A stretch of 64,000 bases of DNA from Corallium rubrum (GCA_964035015.1 OZ036002.1:3955877-4019876), one strand, 5' to 3'; positions 25,401 to 35,250 are shown, numbered from the stretch's first letter. Numbers and translations: made by a program. The notes: a model not told the origin generated them from the sequence alone.

Positions 25401-25445
25401 TCCAATGCATTGGCAACCACTGAGAATGCAATTTGGTAACAACTC
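14955..25445 (-). CDS. Death-fold-like / Ig-like / TKL-type protein kinase, 5' end not found
   Basis: Exons in transcript order: 25445-25274, 22550-22443, 21527-21336, 21113-21054, 20958-20900, 20233-20187, 19892-19686, 19614-19483, 18716-18324, 17636-17462, 16081-15949, 15752-15645, 15353-14955; phases fit throughout. The first exons read like a death fold (DTKW.., VGMEVKNII, then KALQEKMCLLQGRKK). Next is a beta-grasp-like stretch (RITYRAIGAYRKVVVRNPIT) and an acidic linker. Exon 18716-18324 is an Ig-like domain (W in YSWFLNG, then GKYQCVV) ending in a weakly hydrophobic run. The kinase domain follows: GQGQFGTVYKG loop, AIK lysine, IRHPNLLLLMGY, HQDLKPAN catalytic loop (HRD has become HQD), CDFG, a degraded APE (MYQHKE), and DVYAMGC. 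The catalytic K, D and N and the DFG are all present, so activity is plausible. The sequence is TKL-like. The domain order suggests an innate-immune or adhesion-type signalling adaptor kinase, but that is inference. The donor at 18323 is weak yet is the only phase-consistent link I found. The start codon and any earlier exons lie upstream of 25445 and were not identified. Confidence 0.7.
15400..15545. mobile_element. Inverted repeat (MITE-like) in a kinase intron
   Basis: 'ttgtggaaacaccacgtaaa' pairs with 'tttacgtggtgtttccacaa', and the arms continue through 'tttgctaagctttyggcctg' toward a centre near 15475. A relative lies at about 27833-27950, with the same 'gtaagctttcagcctgttga' core. Confidence 0.75.
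16160..17400. other. Kinase intron with a 100-bp direct duplication
   Basis: No exon seen. The block at about 16499-16600 is repeated at about 16689-16793: both carry 'caagatacttgccagcgaca' and then 'aataactatgtctgt'. The two copies differ by a few substitutions and short indels. Confidence 0.6.
17893..18240. repeat. Two tRNA-derived SINEs in inverted orientation
   Basis: At 17921-17995 (minus) and 18130-18206 (plus) are tRNA-like heads, with an A-box region ('tagctcaatggatagagc' on the minus copy) and a B box ('gagttcgaatccc' on the plus copy). Shared tails ('acaacgaaaaattcgttgt'-like) flank both, so the whole block folds back on itself. The substitutions in the heads argue against functional tRNA genes. 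It lies in the intron between the Ig-like and kinase exons. Confidence 0.7.
18960..19150. repeat. Simple repeat (TACAGC)n with AGTAGC-rich flanks
   Basis: From 19026 about seven copies of 'ctacag' merge into 'ctacaact' copies, surrounded by scattered 'agtagc', 'gtagt' and 'ctacttt' motifs. Intronic in the kinase gene. Confidence 0.75.
20240..20890. other. AT-rich kinase intron
   Basis: No coding signal, clear repeat or RNA gene. Many 'taata' and 'aatag' runs. Confidence 0.4.
21130..21181. repeat. (AT)n microsatellite
   Basis: Intronic. Similar AT tracts lie at 22010-22056 and 22384-22430 in later introns of the same gene. Confidence 0.95.
21996..22056. repeat. (ATATAATAT)/(AT)n microsatellite
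   Basis: Begins as 'taatataatataatata' and passes into pure AT. Intronic in the kinase gene. Confidence 0.9.
22384..22430. repeat. (AT)n microsatellite near a kinase exon
   Basis: The AT run ends about 13 bp from the donor side of the exon at 22550-22443. Just beyond it, 22320-22370 holds the inverted pair 'gtattgaatatacaatcact' / 'tgattgtatattcaatac'. Confidence 0.9.
22560..24890. other. Long kinase intron, no exon found
   Basis: The only structures seen are the 'aacctcgtacccaggctctt' inverted pair at about 23472-23520 (related to the CTCGTACCCAGA family at 26.35 and 36.95 kb) and a degenerate 'gccagaggcccgtccgcccg' block near 23220-23280. Missing N-terminal exons of the kinase gene could hide here or beyond 25.45 kb. 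Confidence 0.4.
24899..25196. mobile_element. MITE, about 300-bp inverted repeat
   Basis: Ends: 'tactgtcgtggcaatagaag' and 'cttctattgccacgacagta', a perfect 20-bp match. The arms continue (gcgttcctaaaataa..., ggaagtttagcaata...) to a centre near 25055. A TA lies just inside each end and could be the target duplication of a Tc1/mariner-type insertion. The right end lies about 80 bp from the most upstream kinase exon found. Confidence 0.8.
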
Positions 25446-25559
25446 CTATAGGATAACTTAAATGAGTTTTTTGTGTGCTATGTAATACGCTCTGAGAATT
25501 AATGCATAGACCACTCGGTTTTGATACTAGGTTTTGAATACATTCAAAATTATTCATTT

Positions 25560-28290
25560 TCGATACGTCTTAATCGGAGGTGTACGAGACAGAAAAAAAT
25601 GGAACACCCCCCCCTCACTCCCCCCCCCCCCCCCCCCCCCCCCCAAAAAAAGAAGGAAAACCATCGAAATTTGGGCAAATTAAATGCTAGGAAAAATGAA
25701 GAAAATTCGGGCAGATTTATTAGAAAATATGTTAAATTCAGGTTATTTCATTACAATCCTCCATGAAAATTCAGGCAAACTTTTAACTGCTCCCGGTAAG
25801 AATCCGCCCCGTACGCCTATGACTTTAAAAGTATGTTTAGTGATTTATCTTCAAAATAATGTTAAAGAAAATTGTGTATGTCAGTTGAAGTTCAGTAGGT
25901 TTTGTTTGCTCTAAATATACCGTCATGCAATATTATAGTCATAGCAATTAAGTGTTCCCAAAATATTGTAGCGATTTATGTGCATCACATATTTTGACGA
26001 TTTTGTTATAATTTGCAAAGTATAAACAGCCGTAAACTAAAAGGGACCGTGGTTTTCTGAACTTCATCGGCCTGGCTTATTAATGCAGTTTTTATTCTCG
26101 CTTGCGGAGATGAACTTAGTACGTACATAAATTACCGGTGAATTTAAAAGGCGAAATGCTGGTGCGGAATGGCATGAGGACTGAGCTCGGAATCGGGCAT
26201 TCATGTGAACAGAAAATTCGAGACGTTTTTTAATCCTAACCCAAACCATTCCGCATGCCATTTCGCACTGCCATTACACTTTTTAAATTCACAGGTTCAT
26301 ATCCTCGTCCTGAGGTGATTTGAATTATTAGATCATATATATAATCACCAATCTCGTGCCCAGAGCCCTACTTATGCACGAGGAGCAACGAGGGGCTCTG
26401 GCGAAAAGCATATCATTGAGGCATCTGATTGGCCACAACGAATCTGTCAAAATATGTCAAAACAACATGCATTTACTTGTCCCTCCTCGTGGGTAAGAGA
26501 AGTGCTCTGGGTACGAGAATGTGGTTGCAAACCCCCAATCTCGCCAAGGTAACCAAAGCTGTTGTAAATTTGTTTGTCAAATCTTTTTACCATTAATAAT
26601 ATGGAGGCCGTCAGAAGTGAGAAGGCCCTCTAGCCACACCCCCCCCCCCCCCCCCCCACTGTATTTCTTTCTTGCACATGTAATCACAATTAACTTATCT
26701 GTTACATCGATATATATCAATAGGAACAAACCAATTCATTCATGTTTGTGATTGCACACAGAGCGAACACTGACACTGTTTTAAAACCGGGGAATGAGGT
26801 TATAAAAAGTTACTGATAAAGTGCATTACAAAATCTTGAATTTGTAAATGCAAGAACTTCACTTCGATTCAATTAATTTCTGTTAGTATTAAAACTCAAG
26901 AAACACTGACAATAAATGCTCTTCTGGGGTTTGCGAAACGCTAAATTTCTAGGGTAGCACATCCCCGTACACCCCTTGGTTAAGTCCCCTTTCCCCCCAA
27001 AAAAATTGCTTCTGACGGCAGTGCTATTTGCGTTCAACTTTGAAGCTTGACGATTTTACTTCGTTTGTTCACTTTTTGCTGTTTATAACAAAACATGCAA
27101 CCTTAAGCCGTTGAGCTACGCTTAAAAAATTTTAGATTTTTCGATTTTTTAGCGAAGTATGAATTTTTTCACCTTGCGTATATCTGTGATTCTATCTTGC
27201 AAAATAACTTGGGTTTTATAACCGTAACATTCAAACATATAGAATATTATACCTCAACTGTAAATTGTCCAAAAAAAGCAACGAAGAACGCATCTAGAAG
27301 CCTTGAGACGACAGTTAAAGTTAAGCTAACTTTTTAAGAATGTTTTAAATTTTGCTGGAAAGATTATGTTTCTGTATAATATATCATTTATAGACCCTTC
27401 GCTCGGGCTATTCCACAAAAATTACCCTCGGGATGAAATATTTCATCCCTCGCGGTAATTTTTTGTGGAATACCCCTCGCTCCAGGTCTATAATTAATAA
27501 AAATAGGTACACAATGCGTACATGTGACTACCGCTATTAATTACAGAACGAGATGTAGACTTGAAATGCATGAAAATGTGTGAAAAGCACAGACACACAC
27601 ACAAAAAAAAAGGTGGATAAATCCTAGCTAGAGAACCACTCTACTGGTCCTTTGAACAACCCAATTTAACTTTTATCCACTGAACAGCACTATCAGATAC
27701 ATAACAAATCAGTTGATAAAATTTTATATTAGGTTGTTCAAAGCATGATTAGTGCTGTTCTTTATCTAGAACTTATCAACTAGATAAGCTATCTTGGCTT
27801 TGTACAACTCCCCCCAGATCATATACATGTAGATTATTTTTGTGGAAACTCCGTAAAATATTTATTTGGTAAGCTTTCAGCCTGTTGACTCAAACTGTTA
27901 GCAAATAAATAATTTTCATCGTGTTTCCACAAAAATAATCTATATACATTATCGCCTTGAAAACTTTCAAAGAATTAATCACTCCAGATAATCAACATTG
28001 TGTTCCAAAACAACATTTTACCTGCCATAAATATGCTGTCAGTGGCATCAAGTGTAATGCACATCACTAATATTTTGTGATTCTGCTAGTATTTTAAATA
28101 AGACAGTACAACAATACTCAGTATTGTAGTTTCAACAGATATATTTCTTCATTTCAAGGTTTTCAACATATTCAAGGCTTTAAGTTTCCCAACACTTGAC
28201 AATAGCTTTACAACAATTTATCAAAATATACAATTGGTGGCACATAGATTATAGAATGTTTCAGTACTTTCACAAGAGTTAGACTTCTGG
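25560..28290. other. Intergenic repeat-rich stretch
   Basis: No convincing exon. It holds C runs (25620-25643 and 26639-26657), an inverted repeat at 26131-26290 ('gtgaatttaaaaggcgaaat' against '...tttttaaattcac'), a compact inverted repeat at 27395-27492 around 'tttcatccc', and the 27833-27950 inverted repeat related to 15400-15545. Confidence 0.5.
26345..26522. mobile_element. MITE with CTCGTACCCAGAG-type ends
   Basis: 'tctcgtgcccagagccct' at the left matches '...tgctctgggtacgaga' at the right as an inverted repeat. The same ends bound the larger element at 36953-38577, and a minimal form lies at 23472-23520. Confidence 0.6.
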
Positions 28291-28298
28291 TGTACCTA

Positions 28299-29372
28299 CT
28301 AGCTATTCTGTGGACAGATCACTGTAGCAGCTCTGGTGTCCACAAACATTGGTTTCTTAATTTCATTATACAAGATATTGAACAACACCTAAAACAAGTA
28401 AACAAAGCACCAAGTCAAGGTTTTGTAATGTCTATGTAACAGCCAACACATTTTGTTTAAACTAAATTAAACAAACCTTATTTATACTGGATAACTCTAT
28501 CAGTTATATCCAAACAGTTATCCTCAGAGGTCCAGTACAGGCCCACCCTCATTGGTCCAGTGTTACTACAGGAGGAAACCTGAGTACCCGGAGGAAACCT
28601 GTGGTGTTTGGTAGAGTCAAACTGGAAGCACTCTTCTCGAATGTGGCCAAGGTGAATTATTTTAATCAGATAACTGCACCGTGCAGATATTGAACCCAGC
28701 TCGCAGAGGTGAAAGGCACGTGCACTAACCACTATGCCACCAACACCACCTAGTATAAATTTCTTATATATAGTGTAAATACAGGGCACTGTGATATATA
28801 CTTCTTGAACTCATTAATAATTCACAAACCAAACAGATAGGAAAATCATAAGTGAGACAAAGGTTTGATACGTGATCAAACAATTCATTTCCTGATTTGT
28901 TTGATCACGAAACAATGAAAGTTGTGTTTGATCTAATATCAAAACACCTAGCTCGAAGTTGGTTAAAACACACTTCTCACAGTCTCTTAGTGTATGCACT
29001 GGTGTATGATATATATATGTACTGTAAATGCAGTATAAACATGAGTCACTGACCAGTGAGCACAACACAATTCAACCAAAATTAAACTTATAAAGCGATT
29101 TTATCATTATAAATAATTTAGGTATATATCAGTTTCTTCGATAAAAGAAGGTTGAAGGCCCAACTTCTAGCAAACTTTTTAAGCTGAATATTTCTAGTAC
29201 TCTTTCCGATCAAGTACTTATAGATTTTGTATATAGTATATAAGATAAACAACGTCACAATTTTGAAACTATTTCTTACCTTGTATAAACTGATCAATGT
29301 GGACAGAAACCGTTCCAAGTAGAAAAGATTTGCAAAGTAATAATTAACACTTTCAAAAATCAAAACTGTCAT
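28299..29372 (-). CDS. Possible two-exon small protein (60 residues), unknown
   Basis: Exon 29372-29280 opens with ATG, encodes 31 codons and ends at the strong donor AAG|gtaaga. A good acceptor (tttacttgttttag) starts 28388-28299, 29 codons and a stop, in matching phase. The first half is hydrophobic (MTVLIFESVNYYFANLFYLE) and could be a membrane or signal segment; the second half ends in VICPQNS. I do not recognise a family. The intron holds a SINE. The evidence is only phase agreement and splice signals, so this may be chance. Confidence 0.25.
28478..28755 (-). repeat. tRNA-derived SINE
   Basis: On the minus strand the head reads 'ggtgttggtggcatagtggt' and then '...gggttcaat', matching A and B boxes. 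The body contains the phrases 'caggtttcctcc' and 'acactggaccaatgagggtg'. The element lies in the intron of the possible small gene. Confidence 0.65.
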
Positions 29373-29399
29373 CGAGAAAGCAACCAAAATGCAAAGACG

Positions 29400-30380
29400 A
29401 GATTCACTTTAGTTTATTCCCGCGAGGCCACGAAAACAACTCGAGTACTTCCCGAATACTTGGCGATCAATGGCGATCTTCTCGACTATATAGCGATCGA
29501 GTCGAATATCTGGCGATGGCTGCACGAGTATGACGTAAGTGCGGTCCAAAACAATCGCGCGCGCAAGCAACACGCGACATTATGGCTACCGCTGACAGGT
29601 CAGCGGTAGTCACAAGAATAGCTCAGTGAAAGCTCGCGTGCACGTGAACAAAACCTCCAGGATTTTTACACAAACGTGCCAATTTGTTGTAAACACTAAA
29701 CAGCGTCGCACCATTCAAACGTGTATAAACTTTGGAACATATTAAACATGTACCGTTTGAAAGTTGAAAACCCCATTCAGTGCAATGTGGCATACAGCCC
29801 GTCCAAATTATACAAAGTCAAGAAAAGTACGAAACCACAACAAGTCGTAAAATTATATTAATTAGGATACCTGCAAAATTAGTTATATTCTCATGGTTAA
29901 TGATAATAAATTTTAGAGCACAGTATCAGAGGAATAAAACACCAACTCTTCCTATAAACATGAAATTTTATACAATACATGCGCGAATTTCGAATACGAT
30001 TGATTGCATAGTTAAGTTCACAGATTATTAGCAGCCAGCATAATCACATCAAAGATATCTCAAACACATTAATTATCGATTTAGTATTAAAAGTTAATAT
30101 AAAGTGAATAAAAACCAAAGGAGGTCAGCAGCCTCGTGTGTGATTATATAAAAACAAAATAAATGCACGATGCCTGGAAAGCCCGTGCCTATTTACAAGT
30201 ATGGAATGACTCGAAAACGTCAAATAATTGCTGAATAATTGCTAGAATATTGTTCTAAATTGAGACATACAATTCATTTAACTCTACTACAAGGCAGTAC
30301 TTAAATTATCTTAATGCGTTAGTTAGTTGGTGTTTTACTGCACCCTGATATAGTCAATCTATAAATATTGCTAAATTTAT
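29400..30380. other. Non-coding stretch with a short perfect hairpin
   Basis: No exon supported. At 29586-29609, CTACCGCTGAC and GTCAGCGGTAG form an 11-bp perfect stem with a 2-base centre, in locally GC-richer sequence (29.5-29.65 kb) that could be a promoter region for the minus-strand frame at 29372. Confidence 0.4.
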
Positions 30381-30606
30381 TAAATTTAAATGAATGCAAC
30401 TTACGTGCTCGAAAGCAGGGCAACCACAAAGACAATTATGAGAATCTGCCTTACTTCGAATGTACTCGGCACACTTTGTGCCGTGTTTACGGCATTTGCC
30501 TCGCAAATTGCCTGCCAGGTCCATCCGAAACTGTCTGCGTTGCGAAGGCTACATCCACACTGTGATAGCCTATTTCAGCCAGGAAGCAGACACTCCCATT
30601 ATACAT

Positions 30607-30854
30607 TTAAAAATCAAAAAATCAAAAAATCAAAAAATCAAAAAATCAAAAAATCAAAAAATCAAAAAATCAAAAAATCAAAAAATCAAAAAATCAAAAA
30701 ATCAAAAAATCAAAAAATCAAAAAATCAAAAAATCAAAAAATCAAAAAATCAAAAAATCAAAAAATCAAAAAATCAAGAAATCAAAAAATCAAAAAATCA
30801 AGAAATCAAAAAATCAAAAAATCAAAAAATCAAAAAATCAAAAAATCAAAAAAT
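30607..30854. repeat. 8-bp tandem repeat (CAAAAAAT)n, about 31 copies
   Basis: Almost perfect copies of 'caaaaaat', with only two A-to-G changes (30777 and about 30801). The lysine-rich frames (KSKNQKIK) through it are artefacts, because an 8-bp unit cycles through all frames. Confidence 0.95.
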
Positions 30855-30900
30855 GCAAAAACGGTTTTTGCGCTGTCGCGTCTGGGCCACCGTACTCTAA

Positions 30901-30934
30901 TCACTGACCTCTATAATATTATAGAGGTCAGTGA
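30901..30934. repeat. 34-bp perfect palindrome
   Basis: TCACTGACCTCTATAAT is followed at once by its exact reverse complement: 17 + 17 bp with no spacer. It lies just past the 3' end of the Fic pseudogene and 46 bp after the 8-bp array. Confidence 0.9.
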
Positions 30935-31844
30935 CTCTAATATACATTTCAAATTATTAAACACGGGTATATGCGATTCCCTATCTTCAAAAACACGTTG
31001 TCCTTCTTTACATTGTAATATTTCTAGCTGTTCACATAACATTTTGTGTTGTTTAAAAGATTTTACCTTACATGATAAATTATCTCTCAATATAGCGTGT
31101 AAAGCTTTTCCTACACGACCATTACCATCGCCAAACGGATGTAATATATTCAAATATATAATATATTCGAGTGGGTAGCAAATTCAATTCGTCACTCACA
31201 CCCTTAATTCTACGGTAATGTTCGTCTAATAACTCCATGTAAATTTCGACATAATCAGGAGAAGGTGGTTTGTGCTCGCCACAATATCTGTAATTTATTG
31301 AATATTCACCACCATTGTAATTTTTCATACAACGTGTGTGTAAATAAACGCATATTTCACTTATTTGCATTTGTTCTCGATATGATTTTTTTAACCGGTA
31401 AAAATCACTTACAGTAAACCACGAGCATATTTTGCACAAATATTAAAAAAATATTCACTCTCCTCATTCTCTTCCATGACCACAACATAGTACGAAAATA
31501 TTTTGATTTTTAAATGATGTTCAAAATCCATTTTCTCTCTTCTTCACACCCCAATATCCGATGTCAAAATCCACACCATTAACGCGCTGCTTAAGATGTA
31601 GAAGGGTTAATCTTGTAAAATTTCTAATCAAAAATTCTTCTTCTTCCCCCACGTCTTTAAAAAACACGATAAGTAACGAATAAAATGCAATAATATCCCC
31701 GATACTATAACGTTGAATTTTTTCGTAAATCTCGGGAAATTGCGTCTTCAAAATATTAGCCTGTGTCCAGCCGCTCTCCCGTGAGAAGAAAATTTTGGGA
31801 GAGAGCGTCTGTGAGTTCGAGGCGATAATCGTGTTCCAGGTCAC
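30911..31844 (-). pseudogene. Broken Fic-domain (AMPylator-type) coding region
   Basis: The Fic signature HPFGDGNGRVGK is readable at about 31141-31106. The catalytic His and the GNGR phosphate-binding loop are intact, and the usual last Arg is Lys. Upstream on the same strand, coding-like sequence continues in three different frames: 31844-31521 (ATG start), then a second frame to about 31400, then 31439-31122. This implies at least two or three frameshifts or unseen introns. A GTAAGT near 31400 could be a donor, but no plausible acceptor follows. Fic proteins transfer AMP or related groups onto target side chains; no inhibitory helix motif was seen. This looks like a decayed gene of transferred or mobile-element origin. 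Its first 90 or so bases recur inverted at 32.5 kb. Confidence 0.6.
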
Positions 31845-32640
31845 GTGGATATTCCACGGATTCGTGGAACCATATCTGATTGGCCCTTACACAGTCTTAT
31901 TGTATTACACAAGTTTTAATTGGCTGCTGATAGCATAAATTATAATTTGGTTGAACGAAGATAACGAACATACGAGCGAAGTAAACAACTGCCGTATCTC
32001 GTTCGATTCTTCAAATTATCTTCTGATTACACGTAATTTATGGCAGCCGCTGATACTGAAACCAAGCAACTTCAAATATTACAGATCAGATTGATTGTAT
32101 AACTGAAATAGTATTTCCAACGGACAATCTATCGTCGGTAAGACTACGATTTAAAAATACCTAATTTTCGACATTTATAGGAGTTGGTTGTTATTATTAA
32201 TCATGGCACATCTGAATTGACAATTGTGATACTGGAATTAAAACATACAACGACATTTATGAATATGATACAGTCAGTCAATCGGACAGTGTGGACAAAA
32301 CGCTATGTTTTTGAAGCCACACACATGAAATTGTACTTGACCGTGGTCGTAAAGTCTGACCTTTGGAAAAACTTATCTTGAATATTTATAGTAAATACAC
32401 TGTTCAAAGACTCTCGTTCTCGCACACACGTCTTTTTGATCAAATACAGTTTTTAATTTGTTAGTTTCTTCACGACATATAATAAAGAAACTTTGAAAGT
32501 ATTATGAAGTTATTCAATAATTATTATAATTTACTTAAAATCCACGTGACCTGGAACACGATTATCGCCTCGAACTCACAGACGCTCTCTCCCCAAAATT
32601 TTCTTCTCACGGGAGAGCGGCTGTACACAGGCTACAAAAT
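31770..32640. repeat. Inverted pair derived from the Fic 5' end
   Basis: About 90-100 bp at 31760-31857 (including the Fic start) match 32533-32635 in reverse orientation: both carry 'ccacgtgacctggaacacga' and 'cacgggagagcggctg'. Copies differ at a few bases. The 670 bp between them hold no supported gene. This is either a small foldback insertion or a local inverted duplication. Confidence 0.75.
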
Positions 32641-32734
32641 ATTAGCTTTTATATTTTCTAAAAGATTTCTTTGTCGAACAACACACTCTTCAATTTTTTT
32701 CTTAAATACATCTCCAATCGTTACGAGATCGGTT

Positions 32735-32965
32735 TTATTCACCTCCTCTATTATAAATTCCATTCTTAAATAATCCAAATCGTTATCGTTTTTATTCACC
32801 TTCACCCACCTCTATTATAAATTCCATTCTTAAATACATAGCCAAATCGTTATCGCTTTTATTCATCCACCCTATTATAAATTCCATTACAAAAAAACAC
32901 CAAGATTTTTTAAACTATCAATCGCTTTTATTCACCTACCCCTATTATATATTCCATTACAAAGA
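32735..32965. repeat. Tandem repeat of about 65-70 bp, 3-4 copies
   Basis: Each unit contains 'ctattataaattccatt', then 'aaatcgttatcgcttttatt' or a variant. It lies in the 3' flank of the coiled-coil gene. On the minus strand the copies supply 'gaataaaa', which could act as polyadenylation signals. Confidence 0.7.
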
Positions 32966-33006
32966 CACCAAGATTTTTTTTAACTAGCACTTATTTACAA
33001 TTTTTT

Positions 33007-33858
33007 TTAGCTACCTTCTCCGACGCTACATAACCTTGCCGCCTTCATTTCTAATGTAGCGAGCTGGTCTTTCACTTTGACTAATTTCTTAATTTTTTTT
33101 TGTTTTTGATTATATATATATTTGAGTTCTTTAAATTTATTTTTGGCTGTAACTACTACATCCCTATCATATCTATTTAATATCCCCCACGTGTCAATAA
33201 GTATGTCTTTTTTCTTAAAGCATAATGTTCTTCTATAATTTTTACCATCTTTATGTTCTTCTAAACCGTTAAAATCTACTTGAGTATACACACGTTTTAA
33301 ATCATCAATGTTTTTCCCCATACTCTGGCGAGGTGGATGGGTCTGTGGGTTCGAAGGTTCGGGTGTCGAGATAAAGGATGGGTTTGGAAAGGGGAAATTA
33401 ACATCGCCATCATCATCTCCTTCACCAATCACTTCGGTAACGGGGGTGTTGGGTGGTTCCGTATATATATGTGGTGGCATTTCATCATCAGAAAGAGGTG
33501 AGAGAGTTGGCATTCTGTTGGTGGTGTTATTCAATTCGGTGAAGAATTCCGACACTATTCGAGTTGTATCTTCTTCTTCTAGCCGTCGTCGCTCTTGTAC
33601 GATTGCTTTCTCCCGTTCTTCCTCCAACAACGCTACGCGTTCTCTCTCGAGTCTAAGAACAGACTCTTTCCGTCTCCCCTCTGATGTTCGGTTCTCCTCT
33701 TGAAGCTTCGCAACAACGGTTGCAGCAGCAGCAGCAGCGCGTTTCTCCCCCTCCTCTAACTTTTTTTTTGCCAAGCGTTCGTTGTTAATTCTTATCACTT
33801 CTTTCATGTCGATCTGATTTTCCTCAATATATTTGTAAAAAACACTGTGATCATCCAT
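33007..33858 (-). CDS. Single-exon coiled-coil protein, 283 residues, unknown family
   Basis: One uninterrupted frame from a true ATG. Residues about 20-110 form a long, charged, heptad-like coiled coil (RLAKKKLEEGEKRAAAAAAT..., many E/R/K). Residues about 115-185 are acidic and proline-rich (PPNTPVTEV, GEGDDDGDV). The C-terminal 90 residues are basic and again helical (FKKKDILIDTWGILNRYDRD, then NQKQKKIKKLVKVKDQLATL). No known enzymatic motif and no membrane segment. A TATATAA on the minus strand at 33910-33904 lies about 46 bp before the ATG, an unusually compact promoter for a host gene of this window. Its intronless form, charged-tail structure and closeness to the Fic remnant suggest a mobile-element or virus-derived structural or DNA-binding protein, but I could not assign it. 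A host retrogene is the alternative. Confidence 0.6.
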   Translation of the reverse strand: MDDHSVFYKYIEENQIDMKEVIRINNERLAKKKLEEGEKRAAAAAATVVAKLQEENRTSEGRRKESVLRLERERVALLEEEREKAIVQERRRLEEEDTTRIVSEFFTELNNTTNRMPTLSPLSDDEMPPHIYTEPPNTPVTEVIGEGDDDGDVNFPFPNPSFISTPEPSNPQTHPPRQSMGKNIDDLKRVYTQVDFNGLEEHKDGKNYRRTLCFKKKDILIDTWGILNRYDRDVVVTAKNKFKELKYIYNQKQKKIKKLVKVKDQLATLEMKAARLCSVGEGS

Positions 33859-33903
33859 ATCTCTCTCTTAAACAAAGAGTGTGAAATTCATCTTTTTACA
33901 ACC

Positions 33904-33910
33904 TTATATA
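33904..33910 (-). promoter_or_regulatory. TATA-box-like site before the coiled-coil gene
   Basis: TATATAA in the context ATTATATAAGG on the minus strand, 46 bases ahead of the start codon, consistent with a very short 5' leader. Chance occurrence is possible in AT-rich sequence. Confidence 0.35.
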
Positions 33911-34209
33911 ATTGCATTTTTTAAAACAAATTAAGTTCTTTCACCCAATAAGATCGTTTGCTTTTAAAACTGAAAAAATGTTCGGAATTCATCTATTTAG
34001 ATTTACTGATTAAAATCGCATTTTTGGTGATTTTTTAGGGAAAAACCCCGCAGTGTTTAACTATGTCAACAAACAGTGGTGAACACTGAAATTTGAATAT
34101 GTCGGTGCGACGTGTTGACTTAGAAAAGTATTGGTTTCCGATGTTGATTTTAATTTGAATATGTGTCATGAGGAACCGCACGATGTGTGAAAGGATTAAG
34201 AGTTAGGTG

Positions 34210-34404
34210 ATGGGTTTCCATAGATGCTGCATGTGTGACCTCAACAGAGAATTGCTGAACGCCAATGGTGAAGTATTCAAGCAGATAAAGTATGTTGTAG
34301 ATAAAATATGTAATGAGCGCGGTTTTGTGGGAAATATGAAATTAATTTATAGCTACGATCAATGTATTCAGTATAGAGAGACTATAGGCATTGGGAAGAT
34401 ATAA
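34210..34404 (+). CDS. Possible 64-residue protein with CCxxC, unknown
   Basis: ATG at 34210; the product begins MGFHRCCMCDLN and continues with a mixed, non-repetitive composition (KQIKYVVDKICNERGFVGNM) to a TAA. It has two further cysteines (KIC, DQC), so metal binding is conceivable. There is no homology I recognise. The frame is not produced by a tandem repeat, unlike most open frames in the window, but it is short enough to be chance. Confidence 0.25.
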   Translation: MGFHRCCMCDLNRELLNANGEVFKQIKYVVDKICNERGFVGNMKLIYSYDQCIQYRETIGIGKI

Positions 34405-34429
34405 GCTTGTGATATTATTTAGAATACTT

Positions 34430-35250
34430 TCAATGGACGAAAGCTCTTGTGCCAGAATGTATAGTCATCTTTCGCCGGCAGACCAAATGCGCGCCTACCG
34501 CGCTACTCTGGAATACTGTTAAAGGAAAATATAAGTGCGCTGTGATATTAAGAAGCTAGCTCTTGTGTCGGAAAGATGTAGGCAAATTATGAAGATTTTC
34601 TTCTTTTCTAGATTTCTTAATAGTTGAGGATGAACGAAAGCTAAATAATCGGTCATTTTATTTTCTTTATCTTAAGCCGCTGCTGTATAGAGTATACTAT
34701 AAATTTACTTCGGTTTATAGGCTGATTATTTAGCCTGATTTCAGTGGAAGCTCTTGTGTCAGAAAGATGCGTCATCTTTTGCTGGCAGATTTTGAAGATG
34801 TTGTCATCTTTTCTTAATCAGTTGAAGCTGAACGAAAGCTAAATAATCGATCATTTATTCATTTTATTTTCTTTATCTTAAACTGCTATATAGAATATAC
34901 TATAAATTTACTTCAGTTTATAGGCTGATTATTTAGCCTGATTTTAGTGGAAGCTCTTGTGTCAGAAAGATGCGTCATCTTTTGCTGGCAGATTTTGAAG
35001 ATGTGTCATCTTTTCTTAATCAGTTGAAGCTAAACGGAAGCTAAATAATCGATAATTTTACTTTCTTTATTTTAAGCTGCTATATAGAGTATACTATAAA
35101 TTTACTTCAGTTCATATAGGCTGATTATTTAGACTGATTTTAGTGGAAGCTCTTGTGTCAGAAAGATGCGTCATCTTTTGCTGGCAGATTTTGAAGATGT
35201 TGTCATCTTTTCTTAATCAGTTAAAGCTAAAAGAAAGCTAAATAATCGGT
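34430..35250. repeat. Tandem repeat of about 200 bp, 3 clear plus 1-2 diverged copies
   Basis: Copies beginning 'ggaagctcttgtgtcagaaa' start near 34747, 34949 and 35142; older versions start near 34437 and 34553, and a fragment lies near 35400. Each contains 'gatgcgtcatcttttgctgg' and 'gctgattatttag'. Unit length varies because of internal indels. Confidence 0.8.

Noticed and set aside
25274..25445. Zinc-finger-like reading (CQCIGY...CFHCGHG) of the most upstream kinase exon
   Set aside because: That frame ends in a phase that meets a stop in the next exon; the frame reading VVANALDTKWCPSW splices in phase to 22550 and looks death-fold-like.
30390..31178. Lysine-rich 262-codon frame
   Set aside because: It runs through the (CAAAAAAT)n array and then into antisense of the Fic remnant.
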